Assembly (NCBI RefSeq): GCF_009671205.1
Contig: NZ_CP045309.1
Coordinates: 5,270,001-5,334,000 of the forward strand
Direction of reading: 5' to 3'
DNA: 64,000 nt
Source: Micromonospora terminaliae
Lineage (GTDB): Bacteria > Actinomycetota > Actinomycetes > Mycobacteriales > Micromonosporaceae
The stretch's first letter is position 1, and the number at the start of each line of letters is the position of its first letter. The position numbers were made by a program, and so were the translations under genes. A model generated the notes under the pieces. That model searched no databases, was not told the origin of the DNA, and worked only from the letters and a program-made list of their open reading frames with translations. This document shows positions 1 through 7,594 of the stretch, piece by piece.

Positions 1-1127
1 CCCCGCTGGACGTCGACCAGATCCTCGCCGATCCCGGCGTACGGATCGTGGTCTGCTGCGGGGCGGGCGGAGTGGGCAAGACGACCACCGCGGCGGCGCT
101 GGCCCTGCGGGCGGCCGAGCGGCACGGCCGGCGCACCGTGGTGCTCACCATCGATCCGGCCCGCCGGCTGGCCCAGTCCCTCGGCCTGACCGAGCTGGAC
201 AACACCCCGCGCCAGGTCAAGGGCATCGACGTCGAGTCCAGCGGCGGCCAGTTGCACGCCATGATGCTCGACATGAAGCGCACCTTCGACGACGTGGTGC
301 TCCAGCACACCGATCCGGCGAAGGCGGCGGAGATCTTCGCCAACCCCTTCTACCAGGCCATGAGCTCCACCTTCGCCGGCACGCAGGAATACATGGCGAT
401 GGAGAAGCTGGGTCAGCTGCACGCGCGGGGCGAGTGGGACCTCATCGTGGTGGACACCCCGCCGTCCCGCTCGGCGCTCGACTTCCTGGACGCCCCGGCC
501 CGGCTCTCCCGCTTCCTCGACGGGCGCATGCTGCGGCTGCTGCTCGCCCCGGCCCGCAGCGGCGGGCGGAGCATGTTCAGCTTCGTGACGGCCAGCTTCG
601 GCATGTTCTCGAAGGTCGTGCAGAAGGTGATCGGTGCACAGCTGCTCACCGACCTGTCCGGCTTCGTGGCCGCGCTGGATTCGATGTTCGGCGGCTTCCG
701 GCAGCGGGCCGAGCAGACGTACCGGATCCTCCAGGCCCGGGAGACGGCGTTCCTGCTGGTCGCGGCGCCGGAGCCGGACGCGGTCCGGGAGGCCGCCTAC
801 TTCGCGGGCCGGCTGCGGGCGGAGCGGATGCCGCTGGCCGGCCTGGTGCTCAACCGGGTGCATCGGCCGGCGGTGCCGGACCTGTCCGCGGCGGACAGCC
901 TGGCCGCCGCGGAGCGGCTGGCCGGCGCGGGCGGGCACGAGACCACCGCCGAGGTGCTGCGGGCGCACGCCGCGCTGGCCGAGCAGGCGGCACGCGAGGA
1001 GCAGGTGGCGGCCCGGTTCACCGGGGAGTTCCCGGCGGTGCCGGCGGTGTCGGTGACGGCGCAGCCCGCCGACGTGCACGACGTCGACGGGCTGCGGACG
1101 ATCGGCGAGGCGATCAGCCGGCGCTGA
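1..1127 (+). CDS. ArsA-family (GET3-like) ATPase, 5' end outside the window
   Basis: Cytoplasmic P-loop ATPase of the ArsA/Get3 group. The frame is open from the first base, and the visible N-terminus runs straight into the deviant Walker A (GAGGVGKTTT), so the true start lies upstream of the window. A switch-like DTPPSRSALDFLDAP segment follows about 100 residues later. It stands next to a WhiB gene and a PASTA penicillin-binding protein, the arrangement of Rv3680-whiB4-ponA2 in Mycobacterium tuberculosis, where the paralogous ATPases Rv3679/Rv3680 form a pair; the partner is presumably just upstream. Metal transport is not implied: no arsenite operon is present. Family certain, substrate unknown. 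Confidence 0.9.
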   Translation, partial: PLDVDQILADPGVRIVVCCGAGGVGKTTTAAALALRAAERHGRRTVVLTIDPARRLAQSLGLTELDNTPRQVKGIDVESSGGQLHAMMLDMKRTFDDVVLQHTDPAKAAEIFANPFYQAMSSTFAGTQEYMAMEKLGQLHARGEWDLIVVDTPPSRSALDFLDAPARLSRFLDGRMLRLLLAPARSGGRSMFSFVTASFGMFSKVVQKVIGAQLLTDLSGFVAALDSMFGGFRQRAEQTYRILQARETAFLLVAAPEPDAVREAAYFAGRLRAERMPLAGLVLNRVHRPAVPDLSAADSLAAAERLAGAGGHETTAEVLRAHAALAEQAAREEQVAARFTGEFPAVPAVSVTAQPADVHDVDGLRTIGEAISRR

Positions 1128-1152
1128 GCGGCGCGGCCGACCGGCGCGTCGG

Positions 1153-1473
1153 TCAGTTGGCCGTGGTCACGAGGACCTTGTCCCGGCCGGTCTTCTCCTT
1201 GGCGTTCTTCTTCATGGCCGCCTCGAACATCTTGCGCCAGCTGGTGACCTGCGGGTGACGCCGCAGCAACGCCCGGCGCTCGCGTTCGGTCATGCCACCC
1301 CACACACCGAACTCGATCCGGTTGTCGAGCGCGTCGGCCAGGCACTCGTACCGAACTGGGCAGCTCCGGCAGATCCTCTTCGCCACGTTCTGTTCGGCGC
1401 CCTGTACGAACAACGCGTCCGGGTCCCCGTTCTGACACGCCGCCAGTGACGGCCAGTCAGTGATCATGCCCAT
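1153..1473 (-). CDS. wblA: WhiB-family iron-sulfur regulator (WhiB4/WblA type)
   Basis: Small redox-sensing transcription factor of 106 residues. The four Fe-S cysteines are Cys13, Cys35, Cys38 and Cys44 (CxxC plus C), followed by the GVWGG turn and a basic tail (ERERRALLRR, then Lys-rich) that would contact DNA. The first ATG has a purine-rich AAGGGGGGA about nine bases upstream; a second in-frame ATG lies two codons later. It is divergent from the penicillin-binding protein and convergent with the ArsA-like ATPase, matching the whiB4/ponA2 neighbourhood of mycobacteria and, as I recall it, the wblA neighbourhood of Streptomyces. Orthology to WhiB4/WblA rests on synteny; the WhiB family assignment is certain. 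Confidence 0.93.
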   Translation of the reverse strand: MGMITDWPSLAACQNGDPDALFVQGAEQNVAKRICRSCPVRYECLADALDNRIEFGVWGGMTERERRALLRRHPQVTSWRKMFEAAMKKNAKEKTGRDKVLVTTAN

Positions 1474-1876
1474 CTGTACACGTCCCCCCTTGCAGTACCT
1501 ACCGACTACGCGCGACCAGCCGTCGAATTCCCCCCTTGTCGTCCGGGCCGGCCTCCCCAGGGCGGCGCGGACGACGTGTGGCTGCTGTCGCCGCCACCAT
1601 CATGCTGTGTAGTCGCCCGATTACGCAACGTTGTCGGCGAAATCCATCATTCCGGACACTCCCGGCTTCCCGGGCTTTCGCCCGCCGTCTACCCCGCCGG
1701 AGTAGGTGAAAACGCCGCGCCACTCCTCCGTTCGGAGGAGACTTCTGCCAGGTTTCACGCAACCACGCACCGGGGTTCGTGCGTTTAGCACAACGAGGCC
1801 GGCGCGCGCAGGAAATGGGGAAAGTTCCCCGCGCGCCCCTCGTTCCCTACTCGCGTACCCTGTCGAGGTGACCTGG
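1474..1876. promoter_or_regulatory. Divergent promoter region between wblA and the penicillin-binding protein
   Basis: About 400 bases without a credible gene. It must carry the promoters of both divergent genes. Base composition dips locally (for example around 1600-1660), as usual for actinobacterial promoters, but I cannot fix a -10 box. Immediately before the penicillin-binding protein a GAGG at 1865-1868 serves the ATG at 1877. An open frame runs upstream of that ATG but has no convincing ribosome site. Confidence 0.5.
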
Positions 1877-4327
1877 ATGCGGAAACGTGACCACAACGTG
1901 CTGACCAACGCCGCATCGCTACTCATCTGTGGCCTGTTGGCCGGCGTGGTGGTCGCAGCGGCGGCCTTCCCCGCGGTGGCGATGTCCGGACTGGCCGCGA
2001 AGGCCGGCGCCGAAACCTTCGGCGCGCTCCCCACGGAACTGACGGTGGCGCGGTCTCCGCAGATCACCTACCTGATGGCCTCCGACGGCAAGACCCCGCT
2101 GGCCACCATGTACGACGAGAACCGGCGCGACGTGAAGCTCAAGGACATCGCGCCGATCATGCAGAAGGCCATCATCGCGGCCGAGGACCACGACTTCTAC
2201 AAGCACAACGGCGTGGACCTCAACGGCGTGGCCCGGGCGTTCGTCAACAACCAGTCCGGGACGAACTCGCGGCAGGGCGCCTCCACGCTCACCATGCAGT
2301 ACGTCCGCCTGGCCATCTCCTACTCGGCCACCCACCCGGCCGACGTGGTCGCCGCGACCGAGGACACCAGCGCCCGCAAGCTGCGCGAGATGCGCTACGC
2401 GCTCCAGATCGACAAGGAGCTCTCCAAGGACGAGATCCTGGAGCGCTACCTGAACATCGCCGCCTTCGGCAACGGCGCGTACGGCATCTACGCCGCCAGC
2501 CAGGTCTACTTCAACAAGCCGCCGAGCCAGCTCGACATCCAGGAGTCGGCGATGCTCGCCGGCATGGTGAAGGCGCCGACCGCGTTCGATCCCACCACCA
2601 AGGTCGGTTACCCCCAGGCAGTCGACCGGCGCGACTACGTCATCGACAACATGGTGCAGATCGGCGCCATCACGAAGGAGCAGGCCGACCAGGCCAAGAA
2701 GATCCCGCTGAAGGTCAAGAACAAGCGCACCCCGAACGGCTGCGTCGCCACCAACACCCGCTCCTGGGGCTTCTTCTGCGACTACTTCTACCGCTGGTGG
2801 CTCCAGCAGGAGACCTTCGGCGCCACCTCGTACGACCGGGAGCGGCGGCTGAAGAGCGGTGGTTACACCATCACCACCTCCCTCGACGTGCAGGCACAGA
2901 AGGGCGCCGACAAGGCGGTCCGCAACCAGCTGAGCGAGGACGCCACGGCCGCCCGGATGGTGGCCGTCATCGAGCCGGGCACCGGGCGGGTCCGCGCCGT
3001 CGCGGTCAACCGGAACTTCAAGCTCGACGACCCGGACCACCCGCAGAACAAGATCTCCAGTGACCCGAGGAAGGCCAAGAAGAAGATCCGGGGCAGCCGG
3101 CCGAACACGGTCAACCCCCTGATCAGCGGCGGTGGCGGCATCACGGGCTACCAGGCCGGCTCGACCTTCAAGATGTTCACGCTGGTGGCGGCCCTGGAGA
3201 AGGGCTACCCGCTCAGCTACACCATCAACGCGCAGCCGCAGTTCAAGTCGGAATACATCATCGACTCGGGCAACCCGGCCGCCTGCAAGGGCACGCACTT
3301 CTACTGCCCGCAGAACGCCAACCCCTCGATGGCGGGCGTGCACAACATGTGGAGCGCCTTCGGCGCCTCGGTCAACACGTTCTTCGTCGAGCTCCAGCAG
3401 CGGGTCGGCGCGGAGAACGTGGTGAAGGCCGCGCAGAAGCTCGGCATCACCTTCCGGGCGTCCAACGACGCCACGTTCGCCGCCAACAAGGACGCCGCGC
3501 ACCAGTGGGGCGCGTTCACCCTGGGCGTCTCGCAGACCACCCCGCTGGAGCTGGCCAACGCGTACGCCACGCTGGCGGCCGACGGGAAATACTGCGAGCC
3601 GATCCCGGTCCAGGAGATCCGCGGCCCGGACGGCGAGAAGCTGGACATCGCCAACCCGCGCTGCGAGCAGCGGATCAGCACGCAGGTGGCCCGGGCCGCC
3701 GTGGACGCGGCGCGCTGCCCGGTGGGTGACCACTCGTCGACCTCGAAGTGCAAGAACGGCACCGCGGGCAACGTCCGCGGCATCGTCAACGCTCCGGTCG
3801 CCGGCAAGTCCGGCACCACCGACGGGGACAAGACCTCCGCCCTGGTCGCCATGACCAAGCAGTACGCGGTGGCCGGCATCGAGGCCGACCCGGACTGGCC
3901 GCAGACCAACCAGCGGATGAGGCACAACGAGGTGGCGTGGGGCATCAACCCGGCGGTCTACCAGACGCTGCGGGACGCCATGAAGGGCAAGGAGCGGATC
4001 AACTTCACCCCGCCGAGCGGCAAGATCATCGAGGGTGACCAGCGCTCCATCCCAAGCGTGAAGTGCGAATCCATCGACACCGCCAAGTCACGGCTGCGCG
4101 GTGCCGGCTTCGAGCCGGTGGTCGCCACCCAGAAGACCCCGTCGGAGTGCCCGGAGGGCACCGCGGCCGGCACCAGCCCGGACGGGCGCACCATCAAGGG
4201 CGGCGTGGTGACCATCGAGGTCAGCGCCGGCGGCGGCCAGCCGAAGCCCGGCACCGGCACCGGCCCCGGCGGGCCGGTGGTCCCACCGCCGCCCAACCAG
4301 GGCCGCCCGGGCCGACCGCGCGGCTGA
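1877..4327 (+). CDS. ponA2: Bifunctional penicillin-binding protein (GT51 plus transpeptidase) with C-terminal PASTA domain
   Basis: Class A PBP of 816 residues that polymerises glycan strands and cross-links peptides at the outer face of the membrane. One membrane anchor lies near residues 10-35. The GT51 domain contains the catalytic Glu103 in AAEDHDFYKHNG. The transpeptidase has Ser429 in GSTFK, the SVN motif at 498-500 and KSGTT from Lys644. A single PASTA domain (about 723-790) precedes a Gly/Pro-rich tail. The start was set at the ATG with GAGG eight bases upstream; the open frame extends 57 codons further but that stretch is not membrane-protein-like. Gene order matches ponA2 of mycobacteria. 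A strong terminator hairpin follows. Confidence 0.95.
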   Translation: MRKRDHNVLTNAASLLICGLLAGVVVAAAAFPAVAMSGLAAKAGAETFGALPTELTVARSPQITYLMASDGKTPLATMYDENRRDVKLKDIAPIMQKAIIAAEDHDFYKHNGVDLNGVARAFVNNQSGTNSRQGASTLTMQYVRLAISYSATHPADVVAATEDTSARKLREMRYALQIDKELSKDEILERYLNIAAFGNGAYGIYAASQVYFNKPPSQLDIQESAMLAGMVKAPTAFDPTTKVGYPQAVDRRDYVIDNMVQIGAITKEQADQAKKIPLKVKNKRTPNGCVATNTRSWGFFCDYFYRWWLQQETFGATSYDRERRLKSGGYTITTSLDVQAQKGADKAVRNQLSEDATAARMVAVIEPGTGRVRAVAVNRNFKLDDPDHPQNKISSDPRKAKKKIRGSRPNTVNPLISGGGGITGYQAGSTFKMFTLVAALEKGYPLSYTINAQPQFKSEYIIDSGNPAACKGTHFYCPQNANPSMAGVHNMWSAFGASVNTFFVELQQRVGAENVVKAAQKLGITFRASNDATFAANKDAAHQWGAFTLGVSQTTPLELANAYATLAADGKYCEPIPVQEIRGPDGEKLDIANPRCEQRISTQVARAAVDAARCPVGDHSSTSKCKNGTAGNVRGIVNAPVAGKSGTTDGDKTSALVAMTKQYAVAGIEADPDWPQTNQRMRHNEVAWGINPAVYQTLRDAMKGKERINFTPPSGKIIEGDQRSIPSVKCESIDTAKSRLRGAGFEPVVATQKTPSECPEGTAAGTSPDGRTIKGGVVTIEVSAGGGQPKPGTGTGPGGPVVPPPPNQGRPGRPRG

Positions 4328-4344
4328 TCCTGACCCGGAACGTG

Positions 4345-4384
4345 CCGACGGCGGCCAACCTCCCATGGGGGTGGCCGCCGTCGG
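4345..4384 (+). terminator. Hairpin terminator after ponA2
   Basis: Perfect 13-bp inverted repeat, CCGACGGCGGCCA at 4345-4357 and TGGCCGCCGTCGG at 4372-4384, with a 14-base loop, 17 bases after the stop. No U tract follows, as is common in actinomycetes. Confidence 0.85.
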
Positions 4385-4562
4385 TCTGTGCCGGCTTGTG
4401 CGTCCCTCCCTCACCGCATCCCACAACTCCGTAATAGAGATTGCCGTGGATGGCCCATCCCTTGTCGGGAACACCAGGAGGCGGTAGAAAGATCGAACAC
4501 GGCGTGGCCGTCGGGTGATCGACAGTGACGGCCCACAAGCGTTTCTCTACGGGGGTAGGAAC

Positions 4563-6377
4563 GTGACGCATGGAGGTTTCGCGCTGCTCGGTTCGCTGGA
4601 GGCATGGGATCGCGCCGGCGGCCTGGCCATTGGTGGCACGCGCACAAGGTGCATCCTCGCCGCGCTGCTGTTGGAGAGCGATCGAGTGGTTTCGGTCTCC
4701 CGGCTGGTCGAAGCAACCTGGGATGATCCACCCGGTAGCGCTCGGGTCCAGGCACAAAATCGGGTCGGCAGCCTACGCCGGTTGTTTCGCACCGTGACGG
4801 CAGGCCCGCAGATCCAGACCGCCGGCACAGGCTATCTGTTGAGCCTGGGAGAGTGGGAACTCGACCTGCACCGCTACCACCAGGAGATCGCCCACGCCGA
4901 TGCCCTGGAGCGTGAGGGCCGCATGGCTGAGGCGAGCGACGCTCTACGTACCGCCCTGAATCTGTGGCGTGGGGCCGCCCTGGACGGTCTGCCGACGTCC
5001 GCACTCCAAGCCACCGCCATGCAACTGGAGGAACACCGGCTCGGCACGCTTGAGCGGCACCTCCATCTCGACCTCGGGCTGGGCCGCCATCGGGAGCTCA
5101 TACCCGACCTGACCACCCTGGTCGGCGCCCACCCCTACCGGGAGGGCCTCCATGCCCTGCTGATGCTGACGCTCTACCGCTCCGGCCGGCAGACGGAGGC
5201 ACTGCAGGCCTACCACCGGGTGCGCAAACTGCTGAACGAGCAGATCGGCATCGAGCCCGGCGAGCGCCTGCGAACGCTGCACGAGTCCCTGGTACGCGGT
5301 GAGGACGCGTCTGTTCCCCCGCCAGGAGCGCGAGACCTCGAGCAGGTGACCGTCCAGGCCGCAGTCGTGCCCTGCGAGCTACCACCCGACATCACCGGGT
5401 TCACCGGCCGGGCGCACGCCCTGTCGCAGTTGGATCGCCTGCTCGAGGCGACCGGGAGCCAGCCGGCCGCGATCATCACCGGTACGGCCGGGGTCGGCAA
5501 GACCGCGCTGGCCGTGCACTGGGCGCGCCGCGCCGCGTCGCATTTCCCCGACGGGCAGATCCACGTCGATCTGCGCGGGCACGCAGCAGGTCCGTCGCTC
5601 TCCGCCAGCGAGGCGTTGGGCATGCTGCTGCGTTCACTCGGTGTGCCACCGGATCGGATGCCGGCAGACCTTCATGCGGCCGCGCCCCTGTATCGGTCGA
5701 CGCTCGCCGGGAAACGCATCCTCGTCGTCATCGACAACGTGCGTTCTTCCGAGCAGGTGCGCCCGCTGCTGCCGGGCAGCCCGGGATGCCTCCTCCTGGT
5801 CACCAGTCGCAACCGGCTCACCGGTCTGGCGGCCCGCGACGGCGCCAGCAATATCTGCCTGGACGTCCTCGCCCCGACGGAGGCGGTCACGCTGATCGAA
5901 ACCCTGCTCGGGGAGGATCGGGTGCGTGCCGAATTCGACGCCACAGTCGAGTTGGCGGCTCTCTGCGCTCACCTGCCGCTGGCACTGCGCATCGTGACGG
6001 CGCAACTCAACCAGCGGCCCGGTCGCCGCATCGCGGATCTGGTGACGGAGTTGCGAGCCGAGAATCGACTCGCGTTCCTGGCCGCCGACGACGACGACGA
6101 AACCGCGGTCCCGATCGCGCTGGACCGCTCGTACAACGCCGTGGCGCCGGCCGCCCAGCGTCTGTTCCGTTTGCTTGGGGCGTTGGCCAGCGACGACTTC
6201 TCGGCCAACTCGATCGCATCGCTGACCAATGACGATCCGGCGAATGTGCTACTCCTGCTGGACCGGCTCGCCAGCGCACACCTGATCGAGGAACGCTCAC
6301 CCGGCCGATTCAGCTTCCACGGGCTGCTGCGCCTGTACGCCCGGGACCGCGCGGCAGCCTGGCACGGTGGGGCGTAG
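4563..6377 (+). CDS. AfsR/SARP-type regulator: winged helix, BTAD and NB-ARC, without TPR tail
   Basis: Predicted transcriptional activator of the Streptomyces antibiotic regulatory protein group. An OmpR-like winged helix spans about residues 6-95, a bacterial transcriptional activation domain about 100-248, and an NB-ARC STAND ATPase about 275-600 with Walker A GTAGVGKT at 307-314, Walker B ILVVIDN and a HLPLALRI motif. It stops just after the LLRLYARDRAA segment, where full-length AfsR proteins (near 1000 residues) continue into TPRs. The GTG at 4563 is preceded by GGGGGTAGGA; an earlier in-frame GTG at 4515 is possible. The nearest plausible targets are the secreted-protein genes downstream; this is inference. 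Confidence 0.9.
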   Translation: MTHGGFALLGSLEAWDRAGGLAIGGTRTRCILAALLLESDRVVSVSRLVEATWDDPPGSARVQAQNRVGSLRRLFRTVTAGPQIQTAGTGYLLSLGEWELDLHRYHQEIAHADALEREGRMAEASDALRTALNLWRGAALDGLPTSALQATAMQLEEHRLGTLERHLHLDLGLGRHRELIPDLTTLVGAHPYREGLHALLMLTLYRSGRQTEALQAYHRVRKLLNEQIGIEPGERLRTLHESLVRGEDASVPPPGARDLEQVTVQAAVVPCELPPDITGFTGRAHALSQLDRLLEATGSQPAAIITGTAGVGKTALAVHWARRAASHFPDGQIHVDLRGHAAGPSLSASEALGMLLRSLGVPPDRMPADLHAAAPLYRSTLAGKRILVVIDNVRSSEQVRPLLPGSPGCLLLVTSRNRLTGLAARDGASNICLDVLAPTEAVTLIETLLGEDRVRAEFDATVELAALCAHLPLALRIVTAQLNQRPGRRIADLVTELRAENRLAFLAADDDDETAVPIALDRSYNAVAPAAQRLFRLLGALASDDFSANSIASLTNDDPANVLLLLDRLASAHLIEERSPGRFSFHGLLRLYARDRAAAWHGGA

Positions 6378-6483
6378 GCGGGGTAACACCGGTTGCCAAG
6401 CCAGAACGGCTGCCGCTGCCGTCCGAGCTGGATGTCGTCCGCGAACGCTGAGACGCTTCCAGCTCAATATCGGAGCCCCAATG

Positions 6484-6528
6484 CGTCGACCCGCCCGGCC
6501 GGGCAGACCCCGGACGGACGGGTCGACG
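6484..6528. terminator. Bidirectional terminator between convergent genes
   Basis: Inverted repeat CGTCGACCCG (6484-6493) and CGGGTCGACG (6519-6528), with a further GC-rich palindrome CCCGGCCGGG inside the loop. It separates the AfsR-type gene from the peptidoglycan-binding protein gene. Confidence 0.65.
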
Positions 6529-6539
6529 TGGGCCGCCGG

Positions 6540-6998
6540 TCAGACCGGCGACAGCTCGCAGCGGTTGGTCATGGTGTTGCCAGCCTTGGTCCATACCGGC
6601 CAGTGGATCCAGTCCGCCGTCTGCGGACCGTACTCGCCGTCCTCCGCGATGCCGGCGCCGTATGCCGAGTTCGCCCGCCGCTGGACACCCAGGACAGCCG
6701 CCTTCGTCTGCGGTCCGAACTCGCCGTCGATGCCGATGCTGTATCCGTGGCAGTAGCGCAGCGCGCGCTGGAGCACGGTCACCGCGTCATTGTTGTTGCC
6801 GCTCTTGAGCTGACACGTCAGCCGACCCGTGTGGTAACCGACGCTCGGGATGTGCTGCACGTACGACGTGCTGTACGTCGTGTCGTAGGTCGACCAGCTC
6901 GTGCAGGTCGAATACGCGGCCTGGGCCGGAGTGGCGCCGGCGACGGCGATTCCACCGCCGACCAGCGCGGCGACCACCAGAGACTTCAACGCTCGCAT
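6540..6998 (-). CDS. Secreted peptidoglycan-binding-domain protein
   Basis: Exported protein of 152 residues. A Sec signal peptide covers about residues 1-28 (MRALKSLVVAALVGGG, then ATPAQA as the cleavage region). The mature part carries a PG_binding_1-like helical domain with the diagnostic DGEFGPQTKAAVLGVQRR and a second, degenerate DGEYGPQTADWIHW half-copy. Such domains usually target proteins to cell-wall peptidoglycan; no catalytic domain is attached. The ATG at 6998 has AAAGGAAA upstream; an earlier in-frame start lacks one. It lies just downstream of another small secreted protein gene on the same strand (about 20 bases apart), so the two probably form one transcript. Confidence 0.88.
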   Translation of the reverse strand: MRALKSLVVAALVGGGIAVAGATPAQAAYSTCTSWSTYDTTYSTSYVQHIPSVGYHTGRLTCQLKSGNNNDAVTVLQRALRYCHGYSIGIDGEFGPQTKAAVLGVQRRANSAYGAGIAEDGEYGPQTADWIHWPVWTKAGNTMTNRCELSPV

Positions 6999-7018
6999 GA
7001 GAGTTTCCTTTCGACTGA

Positions 7019-7390
7019 TCAACAGGACGACGCCGAGCTGATGCGCACCTTGTCGACGATTCTGCTCGTTTCATAAGCGATGCTGTTGGATTCCAGGCAG
7101 TTCGTCTGACCGTTCGTGTAGTGCAGGTGGATCACATCGTCATTGCGGGTGTTGACGATGTACTTCGCGCCCTTGGCTCGCGAACTGAGGGTCTGCCAGG
7201 TCGATGTCACATCCTGGTAGGCCGCCGTAGGCGAACTGTTCCAGAAATTCGCCTCGGTCAAATAGAAGCACACTCGCGGGTAGACGCACCCGTACATGCT
7301 GCTGGCCGAGGCCGGGGACGCCGGCGCAAAGGCCAGACCAACCCCCAGCGCAAGTGCGCCTCCTAGCGCAGATACTCGCTTTGTTTCCAT
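7019..7390 (-). CDS. Small secreted protein, possibly peptidase-inhibitor (I36)-like
   Basis: Exported protein of 123 residues with a clear signal peptide (METKRVSALGGALALGVGLA to ASPASA). The mature part begins YGCVYPRVCFYLTEANFWN, resembling the Cys-x-x-Cys-F/L-Y beginning of the actinobacterial beta/gamma-crystallin or I36 inhibitor-like proteins, and ends in a lone cysteine after SSAS. GAGGAG sits six bases before the ATG at 7390. The family call is tentative; the export prediction is firm. It probably shares a transcript with the peptidoglycan-binding protein. Confidence 0.7.
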   Translation of the reverse strand: METKRVSALGGALALGVGLAFAPASPASASSMYGCVYPRVCFYLTEANFWNSSPTAAYQDVTSTWQTLSSRAKGAKYIVNTRNDDVIHLHYTNGQTNCLESNSIAYETSRIVDKVRISSASSC

Positions 7391-7594
7391 ACACTCCTCG
7401 ATCCTGCTGACGATTCGCCAGCGTCGGCCGCCCGCCGACTCGACACTTCCGGAGCCGGCAAAAGAGACGCTCCCAGCCGTATCCATCGATCCATCACAGA
7501 TCTTTCACAGCGATTCCGGGTCACCGACGAACGTCGCCGACGGTAAGTTCCTCGACACCTGAACAGATCGACATCAGTGATTTGGGGAGGAACT
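7391..7594. promoter_or_regulatory. Divergent promoter region between the small secreted protein and the giant transglycosylase
   Basis: About 200 bases of lower GC than the flanks, holding the promoters for two divergent secreted-protein genes. GGGGAGGA at 7584-7591 is the ribosome site of the rightward gene. I looked for a c-di-AMP (ydaO) riboswitch here, as often found before actinobacterial wall hydrolases, and saw no such motif. Confidence 0.45.

Noticed and set aside
1706..1876. Upstream extension of the penicillin-binding protein
   Set aside because: The frame is open but basic and without protein character; GAGG at 1865-1868 supports the ATG at 1877.
7391..7594. Possible c-di-AMP riboswitch before the transglycosylase gene
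   Set aside because: I could not see the conserved ydaO core or paired elements in this short, lower-GC region.
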